DNA of 64,000 nt from Rhodospirillales bacterium 24-66-33 (GCA_002281855.1 NCHQ01000009.1:62001-126000), one strand, 5' to 3'. Numbered from the stretch's first letter, positions 26,730-39,059 are shown. Translations and numbers: made by a program. Notes: a model not told the origin generated them from the letters alone.

Positions 26730-28384
26730 GGCTCTTCCGTTACGATGACGCCCGGATAATGGGCATGCGACATACCCCCTGCAAGGGGCGATTCCGAGGC
26801 CGAATTGGTCAGCAGCCGCAGGAGATTGTCGACCGTGTCGGCCTCGCCGGCCGGCTTGTCGGTCCGGATGCGGTTGATGCGCGGGAAACGCATGGCCACC
26901 CCCGATTTGTGGCGGGTCGAGCGGGCGATGCCGTCGAAGGCGATTTCCAGCACCAGCTTCTGCTCGACCTCGCGGACCGGACCGTAGCGGTTGGTCGTGT
27001 GGTCGCGCACCCATTTGTCCAGCCAGCGCAGCTCCTCGTCTGTGAAGCCGAAATAGGCCTTGCCCACGGGGGCCAGCTCGCGTCCGCCCGCCGCGCTGTC
27101 GCGCCAGCAGCCGAAGGTGAAATCGGAGTAGAAGGAGCTGCGTTTGCCGTGGCCGCGCTGGGCATACATCATCACGCAGTCCGCGAGCATGGGATCGCGC
27201 TTCCACTTGAACCACGGGCCCTTGGGCCGGCCGGACAGATAGGCGCTGTCGCCGCGCTTCAGCATCAGCCCCTCGATGCCGTCGGCCCGCATCTCCTCGC
27301 GCTTGGCGGCGAGCTCCGCCCAGTCGGCGAAGGTCACCAGCGGCGAAAGGTCGAAGCGCGGACGCTCCTTCAGGGCGATCCAGGCTTCGAGGCGGATGCG
27401 ACGCTCGTCGAAGGAGAGGCCGCGCAGGTCCTCGCCCTCCAGCCACAGCACGTCGTAGAGGCGGACATGCGCCGGATGCTCCTTCAGTATCTTCGGGGTC
27501 ACCGTCTTGCGGTTCAGCCGCTGCTGCAGGTCGTTGAACGGCGCAACCGCCGTGTCGCGACGCACCAGCAGTTCGCCGTCGAACACACCCTCGAAGTCGA
27601 TGGCCTCGATGATGTCGGGAAAGGCCCCGGACACATCCTCGCCGGCGCGGCTATAGAGCCGCTTCAAGCCTCCGGAGGCCGCCACCTGCACGCGGATTCC
27701 GTCCCATTTCCATTCGGCCCGGAAATGCGCGGGGTCGAGCGCGTCGAGTTCGCTGCGGTCTATGGGATTGGCCAGCATCGCCGGCAGGAACGCCGCACCC
27801 GCATTGCTGCTGGGCCGCGGCGCGCCCTGCAGCAGCCAGTCGAACAGCGGCCGGTAGGGCGCTTCCAGCCCGTGCCAGATCTCCTCTACGGCATCGACCG
27901 GCTGGCTGCCGATGTTGGCGACCGCCTGCTTGGCGAGCCGCGCCGAGACGCCGACCCGCAACGCGCCCGTGAGGAGTTTCAGCAAGGCCCAGCGGCCCGT
28001 CGAATCGAGCGCATCCAGCCAGCGCTTCAGGATCGCCGGCGTCTGCGTGCGCGTGGCCCGCTGCAGCGTCTCGACGACGTCGGCGAGCGTCGGGGGCGGC
28101 CCGGCGGCGGGGTCGGTCTCCCAGATCAGGGCGAGCGTCTCGGCGAGGTCGCCGACATAGTCGTAGGAGAGGGCGAACAACACCTCGCCGATCTTCTCCT
28201 GGCCGAAGCCGCGCAGCAGCGCGGGCTTGGCCGAGGGAAAATCGAGGCCGCCGGTCAGCGCCGCCAGCGCCCAGCCGCGATCGGGATCGGGCGTCTCGAG
28301 CAGGTAGGTCTCGATCAACCGCAGCTTGGCGTTACGGGCCGGTTGGAAGGAGAGGGAGTCGAGAAGGCGGGCGAAGGCCTGCAC
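26726..28384 (-). CDS. ATP-dependent DNA ligase (ligase-associated repair system)
   Basis: A 552-residue ATP-dependent ligase. An N-terminal DNA-binding domain precedes the adenylation domain, whose catalytic Lys226 lies in EWKWDG (motif I, KxDG). The later motifs EGLMLKR (motif IV-like) and the motif V pair of Lys residues in PWFKWKRD are present, and an OB domain follows. It is the ligase of the exonuclease-ligase-helicase cassette thought to act in DNA damage repair. It starts 3 bp after the exonuclease stop and overlaps moaA by 4 bp. Confidence 0.93.
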   Translation of the reverse strand: MQAFARLLDSLSFQPARNAKLRLIETYLLETPDPDRGWALAALTGGLDFPSAKPALLRGFGQEKIGEVLFALSYDYVGDLAETLALIWETDPAAGPPPTLADVVETLQRATRTQTPAILKRWLDALDSTGRWALLKLLTGALRVGVSARLAKQAVANIGSQPVDAVEEIWHGLEAPYRPLFDWLLQGAPRPSSNAGAAFLPAMLANPIDRSELDALDPAHFRAEWKWDGIRVQVAASGGLKRLYSRAGEDVSGAFPDIIEAIDFEGVFDGELLVRRDTAVAPFNDLQQRLNRKTVTPKILKEHPAHVRLYDVLWLEGEDLRGLSFDERRIRLEAWIALKERPRFDLSPLVTFADWAELAAKREEMRADGIEGLMLKRGDSAYLSGRPKGPWFKWKRDPMLADCVMMYAQRGHGKRSSFYSDFTFGCWRDSAAGGRELAPVGKAYFGFTDEELRWLDKWVRDHTTNRYGPVREVEQKLVLEIAFDGIARSTRHKSGVAMRFPRINRIRTDKPAGEADTVDNLLRLLTNSASESPLAGGMSHAHYPGVIVTEEP

Positions 28385-28387
28385 GGT

Positions 28388-29419
28388 TCAGGACTCCTCG
28401 TCCTCGCGGCCGGCGAGGTGCAGCGCCTCGGCGTCGATGCCGAGACCGCGTGCATAGTGGACGAGCGCCTCCTCGCGGCCGTGCGTCACCCAAATTTTCG
28501 GCGCGCCGACATCCTTCAGGGTTTGCGTGAGTTCCGGCCAGTCGGCGTGATCGGAGATCACCAGCGGCAGTTCGGCGCCGCGTTGCCGGGCGCGGGCGCG
28601 GACGTTCATCCAGCCCGAACACACCGCGGCGATCGGCTCGGCGAAGCGCCGCGACCAACGGTCGGCGAGGGCCGAGGGCGGGCAGAGCACGATGGCGCCC
28701 TTGAAGGTCTCGAGGATCGCCTCGGAGACGGGCGCGACATCACCGAGATCGACGCCATGATCCTGGTAGAGCTTGCACAGGGACATCAGGCCGCCATGCA
28801 GCCAGATGCGCTTGTCGTAGCCCGCTTCCCGCAGCAGGCGGATGACCCTCTGGCACTTGCCGAGCGCATAGACACCCACCAGATGAGTGCGCTCGGGGAA
28901 CGTGTCGACGGAGCGCAGCAGCTTGCCGATCTCGCCGGCATCGGAGGGATGATGGAAGACCGGCAGCGCGAAGGTCGCCTCGGTGATGAACACGTCGCAC
29001 GGTACGGGCTCGAACGGCGGGCAGGTCGGGTCCGGCCGGCGCTTGTAGTCGCCCGACACGACGATGCGCTGGCCCTTGTATGCCAGCACTGCCTGCGCCG
29101 AACCGAGAATGTGGCCGGCCGGGGCGAAGCCGACCTCGACGTCGCCGATTCGCACGCTCTCGCGGTATTTCAGCGCCTGCTGCTCGGTGTCGGGCATGTC
29201 CTGGAAACGCGTGCGCATGATCGCGAGCGTTTCCGGTGTCGCCAGCGCCTTGCGATGACCCGGCCGCGCATGGTCGCCATGCCCGTGCGTGATCACCGCG
29301 CGCGGTACGGCAAAGGCCGGATCGATATAGAAATCGCCCGGTTCGCAGTAGAGGCCGCGCGGCGTCGGGTAGAGCCACGTACGGGGATTCAGGGTCTCGG
29401 TTGCCGTCGTGATTGCCAT
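28388..29419 (-). CDS. Ligase-associated DNA exonuclease (metallo-beta-lactamase/beta-CASP-like)
   Basis: A 343-residue metallo-beta-lactamase-fold nuclease. The zinc motif HGHGDH is visible in VITHGHGDHARPGH (about 43-57), and GHILGSAQAVL follows further on, as in SNM1/Pso2-like and RNase J-like enzymes. Its place directly upstream of the ATP-dependent ligase identifies it as the ligase-associated exonuclease. AGGAG precedes ATG 29419. It is divergent from a toxin-antitoxin pair, with which it shares a 107-bp promoter region. Confidence 0.92.
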   Translation of the reverse strand: MAITTATETLNPRTWLYPTPRGLYCEPGDFYIDPAFAVPRAVITHGHGDHARPGHRKALATPETLAIMRTRFQDMPDTEQQALKYRESVRIGDVEVGFAPAGHILGSAQAVLAYKGQRIVVSGDYKRRPDPTCPPFEPVPCDVFITEATFALPVFHHPSDAGEIGKLLRSVDTFPERTHLVGVYALGKCQRVIRLLREAGYDKRIWLHGGLMSLCKLYQDHGVDLGDVAPVSEAILETFKGAIVLCPPSALADRWSRRFAEPIAAVCSGWMNVRARARQRGAELPLVISDHADWPELTQTLKDVGAPKIWVTHGREEALVHYARGLGIDAEALHLAGREDEES

Positions 29420-29475
29420 GGCTCCTGATGAATCCTACCCCACAGATATGGGGCTTAACGCGTGTTATGCATGGG

Positions 29476-29525
29476 GTGTTGGCGAGTTTGACAACATTCC
29501 TTGGTGTTGGCATTTTTGCCAACAC
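29476..29525 (+). promoter_or_regulatory. Promoter and operator palindrome of the TumE/HVO_A0114 module
   Basis: GTGTTGGCA at 29504-29512 and TGCCAACAC at 29517-29525 form a perfect inverted repeat with a TTTT centre, ending one base before the TumE ATG. A further half-site GTGTTGGCG is at 29476-29484. A perfect -35 hexamer TTGACA lies at 29488-29493; 17 bp later the weak -10 region falls inside the palindrome. Binding would block RNA polymerase, as expected for toxin-antitoxin autoregulation. The mRNA would be almost leaderless. Another small palindrome (CCCCA/TGGGG) is at 29438-29453. Confidence 0.65.
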
Positions 29526-29526
29526 A

Positions 29527-29814
29527 ATGAACGCCACGCTGATCGTTCGCTCCAAGACGGTTACCGCTGAAGGAGACATTATCGAATTCGTTGTGTGGCG
29601 TGTTCCAGTCCCTGTGCCGCCAAGCCGGCATGATTTCAAGTATCGTGCGGCTTATGTCGTCGAGGGGAAACGGGTCGTCGGCTTCGACAACGAACGTGGC
29701 AAGGGAGACCATAAGCACGTCATGGGCCACGAGACGGTTTACCGGTTCACGTCGGTCGAGCAGATGATCGAGGATTTCATCAGTGAGGTCGATGCCATTC
29801 GGAGGCAAAGATGA
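29527..29814 (+). CDS. TumE-family toxin (DUF6516-like) of a toxin-antitoxin pair
   Basis: A 95-residue protein recognised by its GFDNERGKGDHKHVMGHE segment (about 52-69), typical of the TumE/DUF6516 family found before HVO_A0114-type DNA-binding proteins. The family is classed as a probable toxin; the enzymatic activity is not settled. ATG 29527 directly follows the operator palindrome and has no ribosome site, pointing to leaderless translation. GC content here is about 52-55%, clearly below the neighbours, so the pair was probably acquired. It overlaps the next gene by 4 bp. Confidence 0.8.
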   Translation: MNATLIVRSKTVTAEGDIIEFVVWRVPVPVPPSRHDFKYRAAYVVEGKRVVGFDNERGKGDHKHVMGHETVYRFTSVEQMIEDFISEVDAIRRQR

Positions 29815-30164
29815 CGAAGCGCACCTTAACCATCCGGCTAAAGCAAGATTGGAAATCCAGCCTGAGAGCCGCAGCACGCAAGGCGGCCAGCAAGAGTTAC
29901 CAGGGCGAGGAACTCCATTTTCAGACGGCTGCTGTTTTCTTTTCAAAGCTCACTGAGCGGCGATGGGAGCTCATCGGTGCTTTGCAAGGAAAGGGCGCGA
30001 TCTCGATTAGAGAGCTGGCACGCCAATCCAAGCGCGATGTTAAGCGTGTGCATGAGGATGTGGCTACTCTGGTCGAATTGGGCATCTTTGAGCGAGAGGC
30101 CTCGGGCGTCTCGTGTCCGTTCGACCTGATTCACGTCGACTTTGAGATTGCCAGAGCGGCTTGA
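29811..30164 (+). CDS. HVO_A0114 family putative DNA-binding antitoxin
   Basis: A 117-residue protein. The C-terminal half has a winged helix-turn-helix pattern (AISIRELARQSKRDVKRVHE then LVELGIFERE) like MarR-type regulators; the N-terminal half may bind the TumE partner. Such proteins are the antitoxin and autorepressor of TumE modules. Its ATG overlaps the TumE stop, and its own stop overlaps the helicase TTG start (TTGA). GC is again lower than in the flanks. The likely target is the palindrome at 29504-29525. Confidence 0.8.
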   Translation: MTKRTLTIRLKQDWKSSLRAAARKAASKSYQGEELHFQTAAVFFSKLTERRWELIGALQGKGAISIRELARQSKRDVKRVHEDVATLVELGIFEREASGVSCPFDLIHVDFEIARAA

Positions 30165-32620
30165 GGTTGGTTGCGGCACAGTTGCTTCCCGACCTGTTTG
30201 CACGCTGGTTCGAAAGTCGCGGCTGGGCGCCGCGGCCGCATCAGCTCGCGCTGGTCGATCTGGCGCGGCGGGGCAAGAGCGCGCTGCTGATCGCGCCGAC
30301 CGGCGGCGGCAAGACGCTGGCGGGGTTCCTTCCGTCACTGATCGAACTCACGGAGCGGCGGCAGGCCGGCCAGGACCTTGCCTACAAGAAGGGGCAGGGG
30401 GAGCTGCACACGCTCTACATCTCGCCGCTGAAGGCGCTCGCCACCGACATCCGCCGCAACCTCGAACAGCCGCTGGCCGAGATGCAGCTGCCGGTGCGCG
30501 CCGAGAGCCGGACCGGGGACACGCCCCAGAGCCGGCGCTTGCGCCAGCGAGAGCGGCCGCCCGACCTGCTGATGACGACACCGGAGTCGCTGGCGCTGCT
30601 GCTGTCCTATCTCGATGCGGCGAAGTTCTTCGCCAGCCTGAAATGCGTGATCATCGACGAGTTGCACGCCTTCGCCACCAGCAAGCGCGGGCATCACCTG
30701 GCGCTCTGCCTGTCGCGGCTGGCGACGCTCGCGCCGCAGGCGCGTTTCGTCGGCCTGTCGGCCACGGTCGCCGATCCGCCGGAACTCGCCGGGTTCCTCA
30801 ATCTGCGAGACGAGCCGGTTGAGATCGTCATGGGCGAGCCCGGCGCGCCGCCGGTCGTGTCGATCATCGACGCGCACGAGCGGTTGCCGTGGGGCGGGCA
30901 CATGGGACGCCATGCGGTGCCCGAGATCTACAACATCATCCGGCAGCACAAGACCTCGATCATCTTCGTCAACACGCGCGCCCAGGCGGAGCTGGCCTTC
31001 GACGCGCTGTGGCGGATCAACGACGACAATCTGTCGATCGGCCTGCATCACGGTTCGCTGGCGGTCGAGCAGCGGCGCAAGGTCGAGGCGGCGATGGCGG
31101 CGGGCAAATTGCGCGCGGTGGTCGCGACCTCGTCGCTCGATCTCGGCATCGACTGGGGCGATGTCGACCTCGTCATCCAGATGGGCGCGCCCAAGGGCGT
31201 CAGCCGCCTGATGCAGCGCATCGGCCGCGCCAACCACCGGCTCGACGAGCCCAGCCGCGCCATGATCGCGCCGGCCAATCGCTTCGAGGTGCTGGAATCG
31301 CTGGCCGCGCTCGAAGCCGTCGAGGCGCGCGAACTGGACGGCGATCCACCGCGGCCACCGTGTCTCGACGTGCTGGCCCAGCACATCGTGGGCTCCGCCT
31401 GCGCCCAGCCGATCGACCGCGAGGCCTTCTTCGCCGAGGTGCGGCGGGCGCAGCCCTATCGCGACCTGCCACGCCAGGATTTCGACGACACGTTCGACTT
31501 CGTGGCGACCGGCGGCTACGCATTGGCGGCCTACGATCGCTGGCACCGGCTGAAGCAGCTTCCCGACGGACGCTGGATGCTGGCCTCGCCGCTGGTGGCC
31601 AAGCAATTCCGCATGAATGTCGGCACCATCGTCGAGTTGCCCCTGATGAAGGTACGGCTGCGCCGCGGCGCGGTGCTGGGCGAGGTCGAGGAGGGCTTCG
31701 TGCAGGGGCTGGTGCCGGGCGATACGTTCGTGTTCGCGGGCCGTCTGCTGCGCTTCGAGGGCGTCAAGGAACTGGCGGCGATCTGCTCGCCGGCGACCAG
31801 CGGTGATCCCAAGGTGCCGGCCTATGGCGGCGGCCGGCTGCCGCTCTCGACGTTCCTGGCCGCCAGGGTGCGCGGCATTCTGCAGGACCCGCTGAAGCAT
31901 CCCAAGCTGCCGGCCGAGGTGCAGGAGTGGCTGCGCATACAGGTCTTCCGCTCGATGCTGCCGCCGGCCGACAAATTGCTGGTCGAGGGCTTCCCGAGGG
32001 GCGGCAAGCAGTTCCTGGTCGCCTACTGCTTCGAGGGCCGCAACGCGCACCAGACCCTGGGCATGCTGCTGACGCGGCGCATGGAACGCATGGGCCTGCG
32101 GCCGCTGGGCTTCGTCGCCACCGACTATGTGCTGGGCCTGTGGGGCTTGCGGCCGGCTTCGCCGAAGCAGCTCGACGAGCTGTTCGACGAGGACATGCTG
32201 GGCGACGATCTCGAAGCCTGGATGGACGAATCGAGCATGCTGCGGCGCTCGTTCCGCAACGTCGCGGTGATCGCCGGCCTGATCGAACGCCGCTTTCCCG
32301 GCGAGGAGAAGTCGCGCCGCCAGGTCACGTTCAGCTCGGACCTGATCTACGACACGCTGCGCCAGCACGAGCCCAACCATATCCTGCTGCGCGCGACGCG
32401 CCAGGACGCGGCCTGGCAGCTCGCCGACCTCAAGCGGCTGGGCGACTTGCTGAAGCGCGCCAAGGGCCGCATCGTCTATCGTCGCCTCGACCGCATCTCG
32501 CCGCTCGCCGTGCCGGTGCTTCTCGAAATCGGCAAGGAGCGCGTGCTCGACGGCACCGCCGAGGACGAGCTGCTGGACATCGCCGCGCAGGAGCTGATCG
32601 ACGAGGCGACGCGTCTCTGA
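30161..32620 (+). CDS. Ligase-associated DEXH-box DNA helicase (Lhr-like)
   Basis: An 819-residue superfamily 2 helicase of the Lhr group. Walker A is APTGGGKT (45-52), the Walker B box is DELH (166-169), motif III is GLSATV, and RIGRANHR forms motif VI. The C-terminal Lhr-core domain follows. It is the usual partner of the ATP-dependent ligase and exonuclease, but here it is divergent from them. The only sensible starts are TTG codons; TTG 30161 overlaps the antitoxin stop. The metallophosphoesterase PdeM that often completes the cassette is not present nearby. Confidence 0.92.
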   Translation: MRLVAAQLLPDLFARWFESRGWAPRPHQLALVDLARRGKSALLIAPTGGGKTLAGFLPSLIELTERRQAGQDLAYKKGQGELHTLYISPLKALATDIRRNLEQPLAEMQLPVRAESRTGDTPQSRRLRQRERPPDLLMTTPESLALLLSYLDAAKFFASLKCVIIDELHAFATSKRGHHLALCLSRLATLAPQARFVGLSATVADPPELAGFLNLRDEPVEIVMGEPGAPPVVSIIDAHERLPWGGHMGRHAVPEIYNIIRQHKTSIIFVNTRAQAELAFDALWRINDDNLSIGLHHGSLAVEQRRKVEAAMAAGKLRAVVATSSLDLGIDWGDVDLVIQMGAPKGVSRLMQRIGRANHRLDEPSRAMIAPANRFEVLESLAALEAVEARELDGDPPRPPCLDVLAQHIVGSACAQPIDREAFFAEVRRAQPYRDLPRQDFDDTFDFVATGGYALAAYDRWHRLKQLPDGRWMLASPLVAKQFRMNVGTIVELPLMKVRLRRGAVLGEVEEGFVQGLVPGDTFVFAGRLLRFEGVKELAAICSPATSGDPKVPAYGGGRLPLSTFLAARVRGILQDPLKHPKLPAEVQEWLRIQVFRSMLPPADKLLVEGFPRGGKQFLVAYCFEGRNAHQTLGMLLTRRMERMGLRPLGFVATDYVLGLWGLRPASPKQLDELFDEDMLGDDLEAWMDESSMLRRSFRNVAVIAGLIERRFPGEEKSRRQVTFSSDLIYDTLRQHEPNHILLRATRQDAAWQLADLKRLGDLLKRAKGRIVYRRLDRISPLAVPVLLEIGKERVLDGTAEDELLDIAAQELIDEATRL

Positions 32621-32637
32621 CGAACGTCGGAGCAGCT

Positions 32638-35958
<3,321 letters not shown>

Positions 35959-35962
35959 GGCA

Positions 35963-36403
35963 TCAGGGAGCGATGAGTTCGCCGGCCTGGGCGAGCGGCA
36001 CGCCGCGCACCGGGATGCCCTTGCTCTTCAGGGCCTGCAGGAATTCTTCGTCGGCGCTGACAAGCGGTGCCTTCGCCCCCTCGGCGCAGGCCGCATAGAA
36101 GCACGCGTGCACGGGCCGGCCGCATTGCAGGGCGATGGCCAGGGCGCGATTGCGCAGCTGCGGCGATTCGACGAAGGCCGAGATGAACGACGGCAGCGCG
36201 ATGTTGCGCACGATGGGCTCGGCCTGCTCGATCGTGATCTCGCCGCGCGTCGCCTTCTGCCACGCCAGCTCGGCCACGCCCGCGATCAGGATGTCGGGCG
36301 CGATCACCTCGTGGCGGTTGGCCAGCAACGAGCGTGCCTGCGGCCGCAGCGGCTCCTCGACGAACCACTTGATGGCGACGCCGGGATCGACGACGACGAT
36401 CAC
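35963..36403 (-). CDS. vapC: PIN-domain VapC-like toxin
   Basis: A 146-residue PIN-domain ribonuclease. The expected acidic residues Asp6 (VVDPGV), Glu45 (AGVAELAW) and Asp118 (VSADEEF) are present. At the third position, where most VapC have Asp in a DALYLALA-like helix, this protein has His99 (PVHACFYAACAEG). It may be weakened or inactive, or the set of residues may be different. ATG 36403 overlaps the vapB stop by 4 bp. It sits between imuB and dnaE2 on the same strand. Confidence 0.85.
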   Translation of the reverse strand: MIVVVDPGVAIKWFVEEPLRPQARSLLANRHEVIAPDILIAGVAELAWQKATRGEITIEQAEPIVRNIALPSFISAFVESPQLRNRALAIALQCGRPVHACFYAACAEGAKAPLVSADEEFLQALKSKGIPVRGVPLAQAGELIAP

Positions 36404-36636
36404 GCGTCCGCTCCGCTGTGCGCGACGCTCACCTGTGGCGTCATGGCGGCGATGCGATCGGCTTCCTCCAGCGGATCGACCACCAGCGGTTGGCCCGACG
36501 CATAGGTCAGCAGGTCGCGCAGATCGGCCTCGAGCGAGCGGCCCCTGGCGCGCGCATGGTTCTTCAGCCGCTCGATGATCGCGACATCGAGGCCGCGGAT
36601 GGTGAGCGTGGTGCCCCGTTTGCTCGTCGTTTCCAT
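36400..36636 (-). CDS. vapB: FitA/VapB-like ribbon-helix-helix antitoxin
   Basis: A 78-residue protein. Residues 8-45 fit an Arc/FitA ribbon-helix-helix DNA-binding fold (TLTIRGLDVAIIERLKNHA, then GRSLEADLRDLL), and the rest is an acidic tail that would wrap the toxin. GAGGGGAAAGAA precedes ATG 36636. The gene lies 10 bp after imuB and overlaps vapC by 4 bp. It should neutralise VapC and may bind DNA, but no palindrome was seen in the 10-bp gap. Confidence 0.88.
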   Translation of the reverse strand: METTSKRGTTLTIRGLDVAIIERLKNHARARGRSLEADLRDLLTYASGQPLVVDPLEEADRIAAMTPQVSVAHSGADA

Positions 36637-36646
36637 TTCTTTCCCC

Positions 36647-38302
36647 TCAGGCGCAGAATCCGTGGACGAACCAGCGGGCCGTCGGCTGGCCATTGGCGGC
36701 GAGCCTGTAGGGCCCGTCGCGGAACAGCCAGAAGCGGCCACCGTCATCGTCCTCGACGCGGTAGTAATCACGCACCGGCGGCAGGGTGCCGGCCGGCGGG
36801 CGGCTGCCGTCGGGCCGCGGACGCCACCACTCGTCGGCGATCCGCTCCGGTCCGTCGGCGCGCACGATGCGATGGGCATGCCGGCGCCAGCGGAAGACCG
36901 AGGGCGGATCGTCGGGCACGAAGGCGGTGACCTCGACGGGCTCGGGCCGCTGCAGCAGGCGGGTCGGCCGTGCGCCCTTGAGGCTGGCGACGCGGCGCCA
37001 GGCGCCCGCCGCGGCCGGCTTCGTCGCAACGGTGGCGGCGACCTGGACACGCTCGGGCAGATGGCTGTCGCGCGACAGAAGCCGCACGACGTTCTCCGGG
37101 CCCAGCCGCAGCGCCAGCCGGTCGGCGAGGTCGATCGTGCCGTCCATGCCCGAGGCGACCGTGGGCGAATCCTGATGGGGCAGTGCATCCTGCGTGCCGC
37201 TCCAGGTTTCGACCTCGGGGGCGGACAGGATCATCAGTTCGACGCCGAAGCCGGGATCGAGTTCGCCGAGCTTCTCCTCGAAGAGCTTCATCAGCTTCGG
37301 GTTGTCGCGGTTGGGCCGGCTGGTGCCGATCGAGGCGCGATCGACCGAGCCGTCGACGCGGTAGAGTGCAATCTCGAGCAGGCGAGCACCGACGCCCGCC
37401 TGTTCGAACTGGCGGCAGAGGGCGGCCAGCAGGCGGCTGGTCGCGGCGGCGACGTCCTCGCTCCGGCCGATCGGTTCGGCGAAGGCGAGGCGCGTGCGGA
37501 AGGCGGGGGGCAGGCGACGCGGCTCGATCGGCTCGTCGAGCCGGCCCAGCGCCTGGTCGATGCGGCGCACCGGCTGCTCACCGAAGCGTCGGACCAGCGG
37601 TGCACGCGGCATGGGATAGAGATCACCGATGCGGCGCAGGCCGAGCTTCAGGAAGGTTTCGAGGATCGGCGCCTCGAGACGCAGCCCCTCGACCGGCAGC
37701 GGCGCGAGCGCATCGCGCTGGCCGCGCGCCGGACAGAAGAGATCGGCCTGGCGCTCGGCGAAACGCGCCAGCGCCCAGGCCGCGCCCGCCGTGTCGGCCA
37801 TCGCGGCGCGACAGGAAAGATCGCGCCGGGCGAGGCGCGTAACGAGATCGGCCAGCAGCGCGCGCTCGCCGCTCTCGCCCTCGCCCTCGCCGAAGAGATG
37901 CGTGCAGCCCGTCACGTCGAGCAGCAGGCCGGCATCGCCGCCGAAGCCGCCGGTGCTGCAGGCCCGTGCGATGTCATCGGCGACCGCCCCGCCCATCGGG
38001 TCGATCGCCACCCAGGGCGTGTAGCGATCGCACCAGGCCGCGATCGCCTCGACCAGGCGGAGGTCGGCCTGCGGCTCGCCTGCGACCGTGACGAGGTCGG
38101 GCAGCAGGGCGCGGGCATCGGCCAGCCGCATGTGCGGGCGCAGGCCTGCGGCGCGGGCGTGCGGATTGACGGCGGCGAGGCGCGGGCAGCCCTCGCGCCA
38201 GACGACGGTGGCGGCTGCCCTATCCGACCAGTCTTTCTTCGAAGCGCGTGCCAGGCGATCCGTGGAGAGCTTCGGGAACCACAGCGAGACAATGCGTTTC
38301 AT
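36647..38302 (-). CDS. imuB: ImuB, Y-family polymerase-like mutasome subunit
   Basis: A 551-residue DinB/UmuC-like protein that is catalytically inactive in known homologues and links ImuA and DnaE2 to the beta clamp. The N-terminus MKRIVSLWFPKLSTDRL and the palm segment LLLDVTGCTHLFGEG match ImuB. The start is fixed by that homology, so it overlaps the end of imuA by 83 bp. SOS control comes from the LexA box before imuA. Confidence 0.93.
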   Translation of the reverse strand: MKRIVSLWFPKLSTDRLARASKKDWSDRAAATVVWREGCPRLAAVNPHARAAGLRPHMRLADARALLPDLVTVAGEPQADLRLVEAIAAWCDRYTPWVAIDPMGGAVADDIARACSTGGFGGDAGLLLDVTGCTHLFGEGEGESGERALLADLVTRLARRDLSCRAAMADTAGAAWALARFAERQADLFCPARGQRDALAPLPVEGLRLEAPILETFLKLGLRRIGDLYPMPRAPLVRRFGEQPVRRIDQALGRLDEPIEPRRLPPAFRTRLAFAEPIGRSEDVAAATSRLLAALCRQFEQAGVGARLLEIALYRVDGSVDRASIGTSRPNRDNPKLMKLFEEKLGELDPGFGVELMILSAPEVETWSGTQDALPHQDSPTVASGMDGTIDLADRLALRLGPENVVRLLSRDSHLPERVQVAATVATKPAAAGAWRRVASLKGARPTRLLQRPEPVEVTAFVPDDPPSVFRWRRHAHRIVRADGPERIADEWWRPRPDGSRPPAGTLPPVRDYYRVEDDDGGRFWLFRDGPYRLAANGQPTARWFVHGFCA

Positions 38303-39059
38303 CGTTCCACTCCAGGAGCCAGGACGGTGTTTCCGCGGCAGACGGCGTGCCGAAACGGTTGCGCTTGAGTTCGAGGCGCCAGCGCGGGGCGCCGACATCC
38401 TTGAGGCCCGGCGTCGAGCAGGAGGGGGCAGAGGCGATCCGCCAGCGGGTCGCGCATACGCTCTGCGGCGGCGCCGGCTGGGCGCGCAGCAGCAGGGCGG
38501 GGACGCCGTTCTTCTCGGCGGCGAGAGAGAGGCGGCGGCCGGCCGTGGGATCGGCGGCCCGCGTCTCGCCCACGACGGCCGAGATGCCGGGGCAGCGCAG
38601 ACCTTCTTCCATCGCCCAGAAGAGATCCTCGTCTCGCCGCGCCGTGACCATCAGCAGGCGCGCCGGGTCGAACCACGCCGACAGGGCCGGCGCATAGGGC
38701 GCTGCGTCGAACGTGCCGGTAGGGCGGCGGCACCACAGGATCGTGCCGGGCCCGAAGTGACCGAGCAGATGGGCGGCGAAGCCGAGCGCGGCACCGTCGT
38801 GCGGCGCCACGCGGCCGGAGGGGGCAGGTCCCGCCTCGATCTCATGCAGGGCACCCGTCAGCAGCCCGCTCTCGGGCAGCAGGGCGTCGATGGCGGGGAT
38901 CCCGAGCGGAACCGAGGCGGCCCGGCCGCGGCGCCGGACACTGTTGGACCTTTCCAGCCGGCGCACCTTTTCCCGCAAGGAGGCAGGCAGCGGAACGACC
39001 CTGTCGTTGGCGGCTCCGGAAGCGGGAGGAGCAAAGGCACTCGGGGAAATGACCGGCAT
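38220..39059 (-). CDS. imuA: ImuA, RecA-like mutasome accessory protein
   Basis: A 279-residue RecA/SulA-like protein, first gene of the SOS mutasome operon. The RecA-like core begins near LGIPAIDALLPESGLLTGALHEI, split over about 52-74, and lacks a clear Walker A, as known for ImuA. The C-terminus (WNDETHCLAVVPE) is typical, with about 20 extra residues reading into imuB. A LexA box centred about 48 bp upstream of its ATG makes it damage-inducible. It is divergent from the secreted metallo-beta-lactamase-fold gene. Confidence 0.9.
   Translation of the reverse strand: MPVISPSAFAPPASGAANDRVVPLPASLREKVRRLERSNSVRRRGRAASVPLGIPAIDALLPESGLLTGALHEIEAGPAPSGRVAPHDGAALGFAAHLLGHFGPGTILWCRRPTGTFDAAPYAPALSAWFDPARLLMVTARRDEDLFWAMEEGLRCPGISAVVGETRAADPTAGRRLSLAAEKNGVPALLLRAQPAPPQSVCATRWRIASAPSCSTPGLKDVGAPRWRLELKRNRFGTPSAAETPSWLLEWNDETHCLAVVPEALHGSPGTRFEERLVG

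Noticed and set aside
26759..29428. 889-codon plus-strand frame opposite the ligase and exonuclease
   Set aside because: It is a shadow of two recognised repair genes; composition is biased and no motif is seen.
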